From Tigriopus japonicus (Eukaryota > Arthropoda > Copepoda > Harpacticoida > Harpacticidae): 64,000 nucleotides of DNA. Positions within the stretch are counted from its first letter, which is position 1, and each line of letters starts with the position of its first letter. This document shows positions 24,739-35,697 of this stretch, piece after piece. The stretch spans positions 2,394,780 to 2,458,779 of the forward strand of contig CM021322.1 of NCBI GenBank assembly GCA_010645155.1, written 5' to 3'. A program made the position numbers and the translations under genes. A model generated the notes under the pieces. It searched no databases. It was given only the letters and a program-made list of their open reading frames with translations, and had not been told where the DNA came from.

Positions 24739-27700
24739 GTAAGCAAGTTTTGGGCCCCTTTTACGCTATGTATCTGGTTGACATTGTAACTTATAAACTC
24801 TAGGCCGGGACTCACAGCAAATGTTTGGAAACCATCCATCTTTTTACCCCTCATTTGGAACATCGATGTGGGGGTTTGGCAATGGATCAAGCTCTCCAAG
24901 TGTGCCCTCAAATATCAACGTTAATGCGCCCTCCTCATCGCCAACGAGCAATTCCTCCATGGGCTCAAATAAGCATTATTCCTCTTCCTTTGGGTATCCA
25001 CCATCCCCAATAAAAGACAAGGAGGATGAATATGATCACCAAAAATCAGGCTGCATGGGACCCACTGGATCCACCGGATACCTGGTGAAGCGACCTGAAG
25101 GTAGTTATGATTCCACAACCTCGTCCATGTCCCCTCCCGCGCCCACATCTATACCCTCACAAAATGGACCGGGATCATTCCCGTACTTTGGCACTTCCTC
25201 AGGCCCCGAGCTTTCGAGCCCATTTTACGGCTCCTACTCGACCACAGGGGTATTCTCCGGGAAACAAACTTCCCTTAAGACACCTTTATCCAAATCAGGC
25301 AAAACCAAGCCAAGTGCATCCGGTGAGAGCAAAGACAACTCGTGTGACTCAACCCAGCACTAACATTTTCCACGCACTCATTGTTAACACGCTCTCTACC
25401 TCTGATTGTCTCATCTGTCACATTTTCAATTACTTTTGGTGGTGGCCTCATTTGCTCTGGACTCGATCAAAACCAATCGGAATCGGGAACATAGTACTTA
25501 TTGGTTGTTGTTTTGATTTTACAGAGGGTCGTGAGTGTGTCAATTGTGGAGCTACTTCAACTCCCCTGTGGCGGCGGGATGGTAATGGCCATTACTTGTG
25601 CAATGCCTGCGGGCTTTACTACAAAATGAACGGCACAAGTCGGCCCCTGGTGAAACCAAAGAGACGAATGGTAGGTTTGGAGAACGCAAGACCATTCAGT
25701 ATTGGTCCTGTGAGACAGGAGAAATAATCATGTCACGTTTAATCCTATTTCCAGTCAACCACAAAGCGTGAAGGCACAGTTTGCGCCAACTGCAAAACTA
25801 CCACCACAACACTCTGGCGTCGGAATCATCACGGCGAGCCCGTCTGCAATGCTTGTGGACTCTATCATAAATTACACAATGTAAGTTATCTCAACCATGA
25901 ATTGTCCGGGCAGAAGGCATTTGTTTTCGGGATTGTTCTTAACATGGAGCTGTTGTCATCGCAAAGGCTCTGTGCACACTTGGTCATCCTTCATAGCTCA
26001 TAGGCCGCGATTGCGATAGGCGATCATTTTGGATTCATATTCGCTTCTGAGTCATGTCCTTATCGTGTCTCCCAAATATGGGCCGTTTAACTTGGTGTCA
26101 GAGTGCCATTAGCATTCTCAACAGACTATCCAGCCAACCACTTACACTGCATATAAAGATAAAGTGGCCAAAAAACGAGCCAGTTGCTGTATCTTGAAAC
26201 TGACTGCATAGATTTGAAGAAGGCCCATTGTCATTGATACCTTTTGTGGTGTTGGTATTGTTCGCCTCTAAATCGATTCTGTTTTGATTTTTATCCAATT
26301 TATCATTTGAGAGTACTGGAATGATTGTAATTTAGATTTTGATAACTCGTCTTAGAGGTTAGCGTGTAAAAGTGGCAAGATCTCGATTTGGGTTGAGACG
26401 ATGAAGGCAAATCTCATAATTAGTCGAAATGATGTTCATTATTTCAATTTCATCTTGAGTTATGGTCTTTTGAAAGCCAGACATTATCCCTGCGTTTTGT
26501 GGGGTTAATTTTTATATTCTACTTTTGATGGGAACGATAAGAGACTTTGAGACCAAAGCTGTTGGGGTCCAACCAAGAGTCTCTTAATTCTTTCTGCTTT
26601 GGCCCATTTTGGTTTCGGGAATGAGCCTCAAAAGTCGAGATTAAAATCTGTTTTATCTTGGAGCAAGTTTTTTAGCCTCACACTCACATTAACTTTGGGT
26701 TTGGCCCGAATTGTTTCTTTCACTTCTTCCATTACCATCATTTGGCTAACGTGCCGTTCGAATGCCGCCCAAATGTTTACGTGCAGTGTTGCCAAAAATT
26801 CAGAGAACTAGCAATTAATAGCCGCCTTTTTGATTGGCATAGACCTAAGCAGATCATCAACTTTAAGGCGATAATGATCTCTTATTCACACGATTAGTTT
26901 CACAATAGTCTGGACCGTATTTTTGGCAGTCCTGATCCTCATCTTAGATTTGGAGATGTTAACTTTGGTTTTGAGATATCTGGTGTGCCTATCTTTGCGT
27001 ATCATCAAACTGATAAGAGCTTCTTGAGCATCCGTCTTACGTTTGAAACCAAGCAAGCAAGCTATTCATTTTTTGACTCTTGCCAAGAAGGCTTTTGATT
27101 TTTATCTAATTCTCACACTACTTCTTACCTTGACCGAGGCTTCTTTTCCCATTCATTTTCGGCTTCATGACATCAATTGGAAGCATGAAGGGCGAGACAA
27201 AAGTACCTCAAAAGGCAAATTACCAGAACATCTGTGTGAAGATTCACCTTTTTCTGGTGTCATCTCTCACCTGAATACTTGAATGTTGTCTCAATAGACG
27301 GAGATGTAAAATCCCAATAAAAAAGGTCCGCTGAATATCAGGACAGACTTCTTTTTGCTGCCATCCCTGCTAAAAGTTCAGTACAAAGAAGCACATAACA
27401 TAGGTAGACAGAGAGACATAGAGACAGTCTAACACGGCAAGGGCGACACACAGACTTTATTCCACTGGAAAAACGTCATAAAATGTCATCAACCCATGAA
27501 CCCCCGTAGACAAGTTGCTCCACAAAACCCTGGTAAGGTTTCTTCCTCTCCCGTGTCTCCCTCTAAAATTCATGTCTGGTGCTCAGACAGCCAGTCCAGC
27601 GCTCACTCAGCTTGTAAGATCCCCCTAAGACCCATGGCTCCTGTAAGTCCTGGTCGATTCCTCTCGGCGCGACATTGTGACACTAAATCCAATCGGATTT

Positions 27701-28516
27701 CTTGCCCGTTGGCTTGGGTTTGGCCAAGCATCCCTCCGTGAATCTCGCCATTAATTAGTCACCTGACAATAGCAATACAGCACCCCGGGAATGTCATCCG
27801 GGCTCCATCAGAGCACCTCAACGGTCGAAGAGAGCCAACCAATGGGTGCCAGGAAGGTTTAACCTGCAATCAGATTCGCGTGCCATCGTGAAGTGAAAAT
27901 TGGTCGCCACTGAATGAACGATGGCACAGCCTCGGGCCAGAAAGTTAGCCTGCAACGTGGTAGGATCTCATTAAAAGGTCTTGACAGTAATGGTAGTGCT
28001 GCAAATCAGGGCTGGACTTCATGCCGGGGTGGCAAATTGCCTCATCTAGGTACTCGAATAGAATCCTCCATTCCTCATGAACACACCCGCTCTAGGGGCT
28101 GATAGAGCGAGATCAATTTAGGGGCCTGTGTCCGTAATTAGATATTGATCCGATCTGAACCTCCATAGTGACCCTCTATTTATCTTTTCTAGATATCGCG
28201 ACCCATCACCCTGAAGAAGGACGGCATTCAAACGCGAAATAGGAAACTGGCTTCTAAGTCCAAGAAGAAGCGGATGGCTGATTTCTTCAAGCCCTTGGAC
28301 TCGAGATTCTCGGCCTATGCCGGTATGCCGGGAAGCTCCGGGTACTTTGCCAGTTCCATGACGCAATATTACGGTCAAATGGGTCAAATGGGATCCCAAT
28401 TCATGACTAGCCAGCATATGGCAGCTGGTGGCCTGAATTTGTCCTCGGCTGGATCGTACGGACATTTCGGCTTGGGATCAGGCTCCATGTGCGCCAATTC
28501 GATGATTTCGGCCTAA
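24534..28516 (+). CDS. GATA transcription factor, GATA1/2/3 (grain) class, copy A
   Basis: This gene encodes a nuclear zinc-finger transcription factor that should bind WGATAR sites. The exons are 24534-24738, 24804-25322, 25525-25670, 25755-25880 and 28193-28516, giving 439 aa; all introns have GT..AG ends, in phases 1, 1, 0, 0. The start is the first ATG after an in-frame TAA at 24507. The N-finger has cysteines 246, 249, 267 and 270, and the C-finger 300, 303, 321 and 324, each C-X2-C-X17-C-X2-C. A basic tail ([11 protein letters not shown]) follows. Linker, C-finger [11 protein letters not shown] and tail fit the GATA1/2/3 class, as does an [10 protein letters not shown] motif (131-140) resembling the FPPTPPKD motif of vertebrate GATA2/3. 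Oddities are GLYHKLHN in place of GLYYKLHN, and ISRPITLKK in place of NRPLTMKK. It lies about 25.5 kb upstream of its tandem paralogue B. Confidence 0.95.
24804..25322 (+). CDS. Gene A exon 2: Ser/Pro-rich transactivation region
   Basis: Residues 69-241 are low in complexity and rich in Ser, Pro, Gly and Asn, typical of a GATA activation domain. Recognisable blocks are [12 protein letters not shown] (the counterpart of [10 protein letters not shown] in copy B), [10 protein letters not shown] followed by an acidic KEDEYD, and a KRPEG block matching KLPEG in copy B. It ends at the phase 1 donor GTGAGA. Confidence 0.92.
25525..25670 (+). CDS. Gene A exon 3: N-terminal GATA zinc finger
   Basis: Residues 242-290 hold [20 protein letters not shown], the second cysteine pair CNAC and the linker. 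The Val of CVNC, which contacts FOG-type cofactors in vertebrate GATA1, is kept. The linker reads [14 protein letters not shown] where the class usually has [14 protein letters not shown], four substitutions in an otherwise rigid stretch. The exon is 146 nt, exactly as in copy B. Confidence 0.96.
25755..25880 (+). CDS. Gene A exon 4: C-terminal (DNA-binding) GATA finger
   Basis: This exon is 126 nt long and codes for residues 291-332: [19 protein letters not shown], then [16 protein letters not shown] and LYHKLHN. All four zinc cysteines and the LWRR core are intact, so DNA binding is expected. The HH pair before GEP and the His in LYHKLHN are unusual against the common N-A/C-N-G and LYYKLHN of the class. 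It ends exactly at Asn of LHN before GTAAGT, the same junction as in copy B. Confidence 0.95.
25881..28192 (+). other. Gene A intron 4 (2.3 kb)
   Basis: This is the only long intron of gene A; it lies between the C-finger and the basic tail. It runs from GTAAGT to TTTTCTAG. I see no nested gene. About five WGATAR words occur (for example AGATAAAG near 26156 and TGATAA near 26337), roughly the number expected by chance. It is a reasonable place for an enhancer, but none is demonstrated. Confidence 0.8.
28193..28516 (+). CDS. Gene A exon 5: basic tail and C-terminus
   Basis: Residues 333-439 begin with the basic arm ([19 protein letters not shown]), which contacts the minor groove and probably serves in nuclear import. 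They continue with [13 protein letters not shown], a QYYGQ block and GGLNLSS. These last three blocks are all matched in copy B, so the C-terminus is under constraint. The TAA stop is at 28514-28516. Confidence 0.94.
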   Translation: MSRPITLKKDGIQTRNRKLASKSKKKRMADFFKPLDSRFSAYAGMPGSSGYFASSMTQYYGQMGQMGSQFMTSQHMAAGGLNLSSAGSYGHFGLGSGSMCANSMISA

Positions 28517-28835
28517 GGATGCCGATGAACCTCCAAATCTCTGGCTGTGATGATTGTGGTGGAATCAGCTGTCGTAACCTTTGCTTGCCATGCCCCTCCT
28601 CATTTGTTATGTTCTTATTTATCAAAGAAAAAAATATGGAAAGGGCAAAAAATACCCCCATCCTGTTCCCTCGGCTCTCCACCCATGTCCCCTATGAATC
28701 TAGTCGTTGGCTATTCCATCATTTGTTAATTTAATCCCATCGTTGGTCTTTTCCTCCGCGATCCCCTCAAAATGCGTGTCAAAAAAAGTTAAACAAATAA
28801 TAATCCTGCGCTCTTGTGTTGCAAAAAGTACAAAA

Positions 28836-28841
28836 AATAAA
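28836..28841 (+). terminator. Candidate polyadenylation signal of gene A
   Basis: Canonical AATAAA about 320 bases after the stop codon. The 3' untranslated region would be about 330-350 bases. Confidence 0.6.
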
Positions 28842-28869
28842 TATCATAATACGTCAGCACATCCATATT

Positions 28870-31800
28870 CGTCATTACCGCCCGGTGTCCATAAATAATG
28901 CCCTTTTATGACACTTATCGAAAGTGCAAACTTTGCCACGCGTTCTCCGTGAGTTTCGGGACTGGGATAAAATCCTCTCCGATGACCAAAGCAGGCATTC
29001 AAAGTGTCCGTTGATTCCGTTCCATGTCATTCCTGTTGGAACGATAGCGTTAATCTGGATCATTTGTGGAGGGATCAGGGCAAACAAATCCCTAATACTT
29101 GACTTCTCACTCCTTCTCCCATGAGGGATTTGCCAAACAAAATCCCGGGGATGGATCGCTCGCGAGATCGCTGGGAAGGGGGAATTTGCATTTTTCCATC
29201 ATAACGCTCCTCCTCTTCAAAGCTCCAACACGCTTCTCCACAGATAATCCTAAATTGATCCCCTATCATTTCTCATCATAATGTCCGTGATCTAGCTGAG
29301 ATCCAATTGGTTTGGAGTCACATTCGTGTCCGGATTGCGATGGTTTGGGTGAACAACAAAGCTCGCTCTCACGAATCGGAATCAAAGGCTCAACAAAGAT
29401 ATTGTCTTATCCCACGAGCTCGGGGTCAATGTGAGAAAGAAAACACGATTAGTTTCATTGCCCGTTGGTCCTGGAGCTGCTCCAAAGTTTATGAACGGAA
29501 TAGGGAGTGACTGAAGAAGTAATTGAACTTGACCAGAAAAAAAACGTTTATGGGCTCGAGCTTTGGATGATATTCTTTTGAATGAGGTCATTTGGCGATA
29601 TGGCAGCTATAGTAAACTGAACTATCTCGGGAGCGAACTGCCCTCCAATGGCCATTTTAATCATCTTGGGGCTTTTTGTACCTGTCTCAATGGGCAGAAT
29701 TTTATTGTTAAGTGGCTTTTTTGAGCCACTTGATAGTTTTGGAAGCAAATTAGTCGAAACTGACCAGAAGCGAGATCCGCCTCCCGAGAAAATTAGTTGC
29801 AGAATCTCCGTTCAAGTTGGTAACCATGGCCAAGTGCTCGTCGGTTATGCATATGGAAATTGTAAAAATGTAAATTCAAATCAGGCTCCCAAAGAACATT
29901 GACCAACCAAAGTGATCTTACCGCAAAGGTAGTCGTAAGAATAAGCCGATCCAGTGGAAGCTCCAAATCGTCACTCTAGAGGTGAGCTTCTTTTATCTTT
30001 CAGTTCCTAATTAGAGGAACAGGGCCACCTCTCGTTTTCATTCATTTCTTGGGTAAAACCAAAGCTTAATTAGGATTTGGAGCTTGTTACTTTCAGGAGA
30101 AAAAAGATAGCACATTCTACCCTAATCAGCTGGCCTCCCGAGGTCGGAAAACTGAAGTCTTGAACTCCTCAAACCAACGATGTTCTCTCTCTCTCTGTCT
30201 CTCAATTGTATTTAGTTTAAAGTGGTGAATCACTCTGTTGGAAACTCGGTGAAGGGAGCTTCAACCCCAACATTGTATGTGTGTGTGGAGATGTGTGTGT
30301 AACTCTTATCTGTCGGAGACATCTTTTGAACTACCACCACCACCAATGGTACAGAGTGTCCGTCGTGTCGGGTCAACGTCTATTCTTTGGGTTCCAACTG
30401 AACGCCCTGTGTTGCAAGAATATGTTTCGAATAGCTGTTGGTTTGAAGGGATATTTTGGACAACTCCCAAAACTGCTACCATCAACTTCCATTCACCAAA
30501 CCAAGCAAGCAACCAAGCCAACAACTTCTACCACGAACCATCATCCCCTCTATATACGTAAGTATATTTATGTAGTCAAAGTTCAGCTCGATCTCTTGGT
30601 AAACGATTCCAGGGTTCACGTTGAGAAGTTCCGTCGCGACATCTAGGGTGCGCGCATAAAACGAGACTTATGATTTGGATGATGTTCTGGCTTTTTTGTT
30701 GGTCTGGAAATTCTTTCGTTATCTCTTGATAGAATCACAAGAGGCTCTCTGTCTTTGGGGAACGTCTTGGTCATTCATCAAGTAGCCAAAGGGGTTCAAG
30801 CTCCAAAACCGATACTCTCTGATCATCGTCATGCACATCGGCCACACCATTGGTTTCACATCACATCCTATCCCACCATGGTGATCCATCTGAGTCCATT
30901 GAAACTATGGATTTTAAAGACAACACGATGTGGCTGGGGTTTGATCCTTGAGGGCCTTCTCATATAAGATGACAGCTGGATATAGGAAAAAATGTGCAGC
31001 TAATCATGACGCTTGGGTTCTTTCTATCACGCATTAGGGCAAGTAGGTAGTATTGGACTACCCCATCATTGAATGAACCATCTTCTTCATTGTTTATAAA
31101 TACCTGATGAATATTGGAAGTTTCTAGGGTGAATAGACCAAAACAATCTTCCACAATAGGCACAAAAAGAATACCTCTTGACAAGCAAATTCAGGGCCAA
31201 ACGAACCAAGGGACTCGGATGGCAAGAGTGTCTTGAATCTATGTTGTACTCCCTTTGCATACGTTCAACGACTCCTTACTACACTTTGCATGGAAGCCAT
31301 TATGTTTGCTTGAAAATGCCTCAAGTTAAAGCCACATATGTCACTGTCATACCTGCGTACACATAGGTTTGTGCACAAGGCACAATATCGTACCACAAGC
31401 CATGTCAAAGGGTTCTTTTGCCATCGACACACTGACTAAAAAGATATCAAGCGGAGAAAAGGATGTTTTGATTCACAGAAAAAGAGTATCTTGTAACTGA
31501 AGTTCTTCATTAACGCTTTGTATTATTTGAGTTCCAATTAGGGTGTTTGAGAATTAGGTTCAAGAAATATGAATGAATAAGTCTACAGTGTTATTGGGAG
31601 TTCATTGTCGAGACTTGACTATTCACTCGCAACAGCCGAGCAAATAACTCAAAGTGACTATAGAGTCCACCTTTTATGAGTTCATTTTAAACTTTTGGGA
31701 CCTGAAAATCCTTCTCATTCAGAGGGACTCTCTTGAGTTTGAGAACTTCTCGAGAAAGACTTCATTAAGAAAATGACAGGAATTCAAAGAATCTGGAGCC

Positions 31801-34800
31801 ATCATCATCTGTGCCAAGTCCACAATCTTGGAGGTGTATTTGTTTTCCATTCTGACCATGAACCATCGCATGTTGTTGTCATTCCGGGTCACTCGTTTGT
31901 TTCAATGGACTTTGGTTGGCTAGAGATGTCCGTCTCTGCACAAAAAGACCATATAATTTAACTCACTGTGAAGAAATGCCAACTTGCCATTGGAAATAAA
32001 CATTTGAGACTGTGGTGGTTGGATTCTGTCACGAAACTCGATCAAACGGTTGGTAGCTTACTCAAATTTGGTCCATGGTTCTGTAGGTCATTGGAATTTG
32101 GTCAGTGCCTGGAATAGAACCTGAGGAGCCGGTTGTTCATGAACAAATTCATTAATTACACCCAAGAATGCTGGAGACTTGTCTTGAGACATCACAAGAT
32201 AACCATTAGTTAGTCAGAGTCCAAAAGAGCTTTGCAACAGACCAAGAGTCAAGTTCCCACTCGTCAAGTCGTTGTCTTTCTTTAGGGGATGTGAAATTCA
32301 TAACAAAAGAAGTTCGATTACTCCCCCTTTATATAATTCCAAAGATTATAGCCTTAAAAACGTACGTGTTGAAGGAGGGGTGAATTCGTTAGTGTAACAA
32401 CCACGTGAGAGAAAGGGCAAAAAGTAATTTGATTGGCCTCCAATTATCCTTACACCGTTCACATTCGCTGCTTTGTCGGAAAGATATTGAGCTTGAACGA
32501 GGTGAGAGCTCGTTCGTCTTTCTTCTCACAGCAATCGGTTTGCTTTGTAATTTGTTCAAAAAACCTATTACCTACCTGAATTCAATCATGCTACTCCTCA
32601 AGGATCGGGTGAGGAAACCCAAGAATCGTGGCTTTGCCCATGCAATAATATATCTGTACAGCAGAGCCAGTTACTACAGGGTGACCAACGACTACATCGA
32701 CTTCGTCAATAGGGGATGAAGAAGGCAAATTGCCCATTTGCATCATAATTGATAACCATCTATTCTGCAAAATGACAGTTGGAGCTGAATTAATTTCCAC
32801 TCAAAACCAAGCACGCACGTACGTATGAACGAACTTACCACGAAGCTCGTTCACAAAACAAAGTGTGGATTTTGGGTTTGAAGATTCACTTGAGAGCGAA
32901 TGGCTTGGCTTGATCTGAGGGAGAGCCATTGAACAAAGCTGAATTGTCAGACAATCCATTGGATTCTCAAGTCTCAACCGAGCCGTGATCAGATTTCAGG
33001 CGTGAACGATACTAGAATTAGATATCCTCTTTCACGAGCACCCTCATCGAACTCGAAAAAAAAGAGACAGTTCTTTTGCACAAGACAAGAAAGCTCCCCT
33101 TGGGAATGGAGTTTGTCAATAGATCTGCCAATTTGGACTTAGTCTTCATTGTCCAGAATTCCTGAGAGACGATTTAAGGCTCAGGGTTGGGTCAAGTAGC
33201 GCCACACGTTGGCTGCGGGTAAATCTGGAACTAAAACTCCTTTGATCTATTGTGAGAAAAAAGTGTTTGGATTTTGTTGAGTACTGAAAGTCGACACATT
33301 CTTCAGTATTGTGCATTGTCAGGTTAGTTCTTTTTGTTGCCTGAACAAGCCGGGTATGAAAATGATAATGATGGTGCTTCCCGACGAGCCTCATTTTCTT
33401 TCCTTGAAGTGCTACAATTTTTTCCGTAAAATTGCAGGCAAACGTGTTTCCGTGCTTTTCTGGAAAAGACTTCTATTTGCATACAAAGCCCCGTATTCAT
33501 AATCAGGTGGTTCAAGATTCAACCACCAAAGTTTCATTGGCACACGACCGAAAACCGAGATTCTGAGCAAAAAGCTTAAAAATGGGAGCACATTTTCTTC
33601 CCTCGTCTTCATCAGAATTCATAGATTGAATAGAGGCAAAAATATCCACCAAACACTCTGATCTTCATTCCATTCCGTCGTATGATTTTCTTCAATCTAG
33701 CCTAGTTTTGCGGGTACTCGGTCAATGGTTCAATGAAGCCATCTTCTCATGGAAACGAGTCAATGGGGTTCAAGTGCGCAGATAGGCCGGTATTTTCGTA
33801 CTTGAACAGAGAAAAACACTTTAGAGCCGCCTCATTTACCATAGACATGGTGTGTGTATGTGTGTGTGTATGGTAAGTGAAATCATCTTCTTCGACCAAC
33901 ATAAATAATGTCTTCATTATAGGGCTCTTTCAGAGCGGCTTCTTCACTGCTAAGTACGAGATCGTGATCCTCTAACAAGAAGGGTCAAAGGTGGACGAAG
34001 ACCACTGAACAACCAGCCTCTTTCCTATTCAGGGCTCGGTTTGTGCATGGTTGTATCAGAATATGCTACTAGGGATAAGACGAAACTTTAGAGGAATCCC
34101 AATTCCCGAGCAAATCAAAATATTGAGAAGTAAGGTCAGGGTGCGCACATTATTCGAGTAGAAAAACTGAAGTGACATATGTTAACTGATTTTATGAATG
34201 CCACTTATATTTATGATAGTAAAAAGGTATTATAGAAAATAATTACTCAGAAGAAGTAAATTTCCTTGCGGAATCTGTTCAACGAAATGGCTACTCAGAA
34301 TTGATTTTGGAAAGATAAAAAGGTTTGGTGATTTTAGGATCCCAGATTTGAGTCGCGTGGGCAGATGCCTAATTTGATCTCCCATGCTCAACCGGGCTTA
34401 ACGTGTTAAAATTATTTGCCATTTGGGATGAGAACATAATTGGTGGAATGGGATCAAAAATGCAGCTTTACGGGAATTTCTAAGTCAAATTTGTTGTCTG
34501 TACGGTTCTTTTTTCCCTGTTGGTTTGTGTGAGCTCAGTCGTAAATTGGAATATGGAATTGGTTATGCATGGAAAAGTAGAGAACTAGAGCTGCTTCTCT
34601 CACTCCCTGACAGCGACTTCCAACTGAATTTTCCCCTCAGACATTAGAGATCTAAATCAAGATTAGCCCACAGCAATATCAAGTACGCACTAGTACTACT
34701 ACTGTACAACATGCCCTAGTACTCTCTCGCACTTGGTTTGATAGAGGATATCAAAAACTTTCGGATTATTCAACAAATAGAACAGACAAAAGTGGCTCAT

Positions 34801-35005
34801 GCATCTACTTACTTGAAATATTATAAATTATGTATGCGCATAAAAGAAATAAAAATTCAAGAAAAAGGTAGAAAAAAATAATCAAGCAAATTAGTCTCAA
34901 TATTTTAAATTTGATTTTGAAATAAAGTTTAAGGTATCGAAAACAATTTATATTTTATATTTCATTCCTCAGAACTCTTTCTTCCAGTCAGAATCAGAGG
35001 AAATT
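28870..35005. other. Intergenic DNA between the GATA genes (proximal part)
   Basis: No supported gene. The stretch 34180-35000 is strongly AT-rich and ends abruptly at the GC-rich island at 35.04 kb. A TG repeat lies at 33850-33870, and an 8-bp perfect hairpin (AAGTGGCT/AGCCACTT) at 29710-29731. Open frames look like chance. Confidence 0.5.
33850..33870. repeat. (TG)n short repeat
   Basis: Interrupted TG dinucleotide run (one TA), isolated. Confidence 0.8.
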
Positions 35006-35010
35006 AAGCG

Positions 35011-35194
35011 AGCTGCGTAGAAACTAAATACAGGTATAGAGGGTTCTACGCAACTGCGCCGTCGCTCGTTCAAGGGCGGAGGGCCCAAAATTTCGAAATC
35101 AGCTTGAAATCTTTTCCCGGCCACTTTTTCCCGCCCTCAAGACGCCGGCCGCTTTTGTCCGCCATCTTTTCCGGGCGAGCCCACTAGAGGGGGC
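35011..35194. promoter_or_regulatory. GC-rich island with E2F-, YY1- and CTCF-like motifs
   Basis: A GC- and CpG-rich patch of about 150 bp lies in AT-rich surroundings. It holds TTTCCCGC (35127-35134, E2F consensus), CCGCCATCTT (35159-35168, an exact YY1/Pho-type site on the minus strand) and CCACTAGAGGGGGC (35181-35194, 13 of 14 against the CTCF core). Two 19-base direct repeats (35117-35135 and 35145-35163, 16/19 identical) and a stem-loop (35011-35024 with 35042-35055, 12/14 pairs) add structure. It could be a CpG-type promoter, an insulator or a Polycomb-response-like element; no matching transcript is evident. Confidence 0.5.
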
Positions 35195-35642
35195 TAATTA
35201 TATTTCAAAATAGGTGGAGCTTATCTTTGTCCAAATAATTCATTTCATTCAACTCAATCGATAGATTCTTTTTGGCGTCTGATTGTAATTGTTCTATGTT
35301 TTAATTGAACCATGGAGCGAATACAGAGTTTGCAATGTCGGTTATCGATCCTTTTTGCCCATGGATGGTTGACTCATTCAAGAGAGAAAAGAGGGGTGTG
35401 AGTTGTGAACATAACACAAACGATTTGGGGGTTGATTCTCATTGTGCTTTTGAGAAATTTTTCGAGTTCCTTTCTGAAAAGGATGTTGGTAATGGGAACT
35501 GAGACGATGAATGTGAAGGTTGTGTGACATTTTAACAAGCCAGTCATAAGTAGATTTTGAGGGCAAGATATCAGCCAATCAACCAGGCCAACCAACGGTG
35601 GGTGAGGATGGTTGCTCTTCTCTGTCTCCGGAAACACCTCAC

Positions 35643-35697
35643 CGACAATGTCACTCAGAACCACCATCTCGCCTGTCTCCAAATTGTCGCCGAGAAA
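35643..35697 (-). CDS. Possible small exon, minus strand
   Basis: Read on the minus strand, a strong acceptor (TTTTTGTTTTGTTACAG) is followed by 55 nt coding FLGDNLETGEMVVLSDIV and then a GTGAGG donor. The frame stays open for longer if the donor is skipped. I recognise no family and see no partner exon, so this may be coincidence. Confidence 0.2.
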
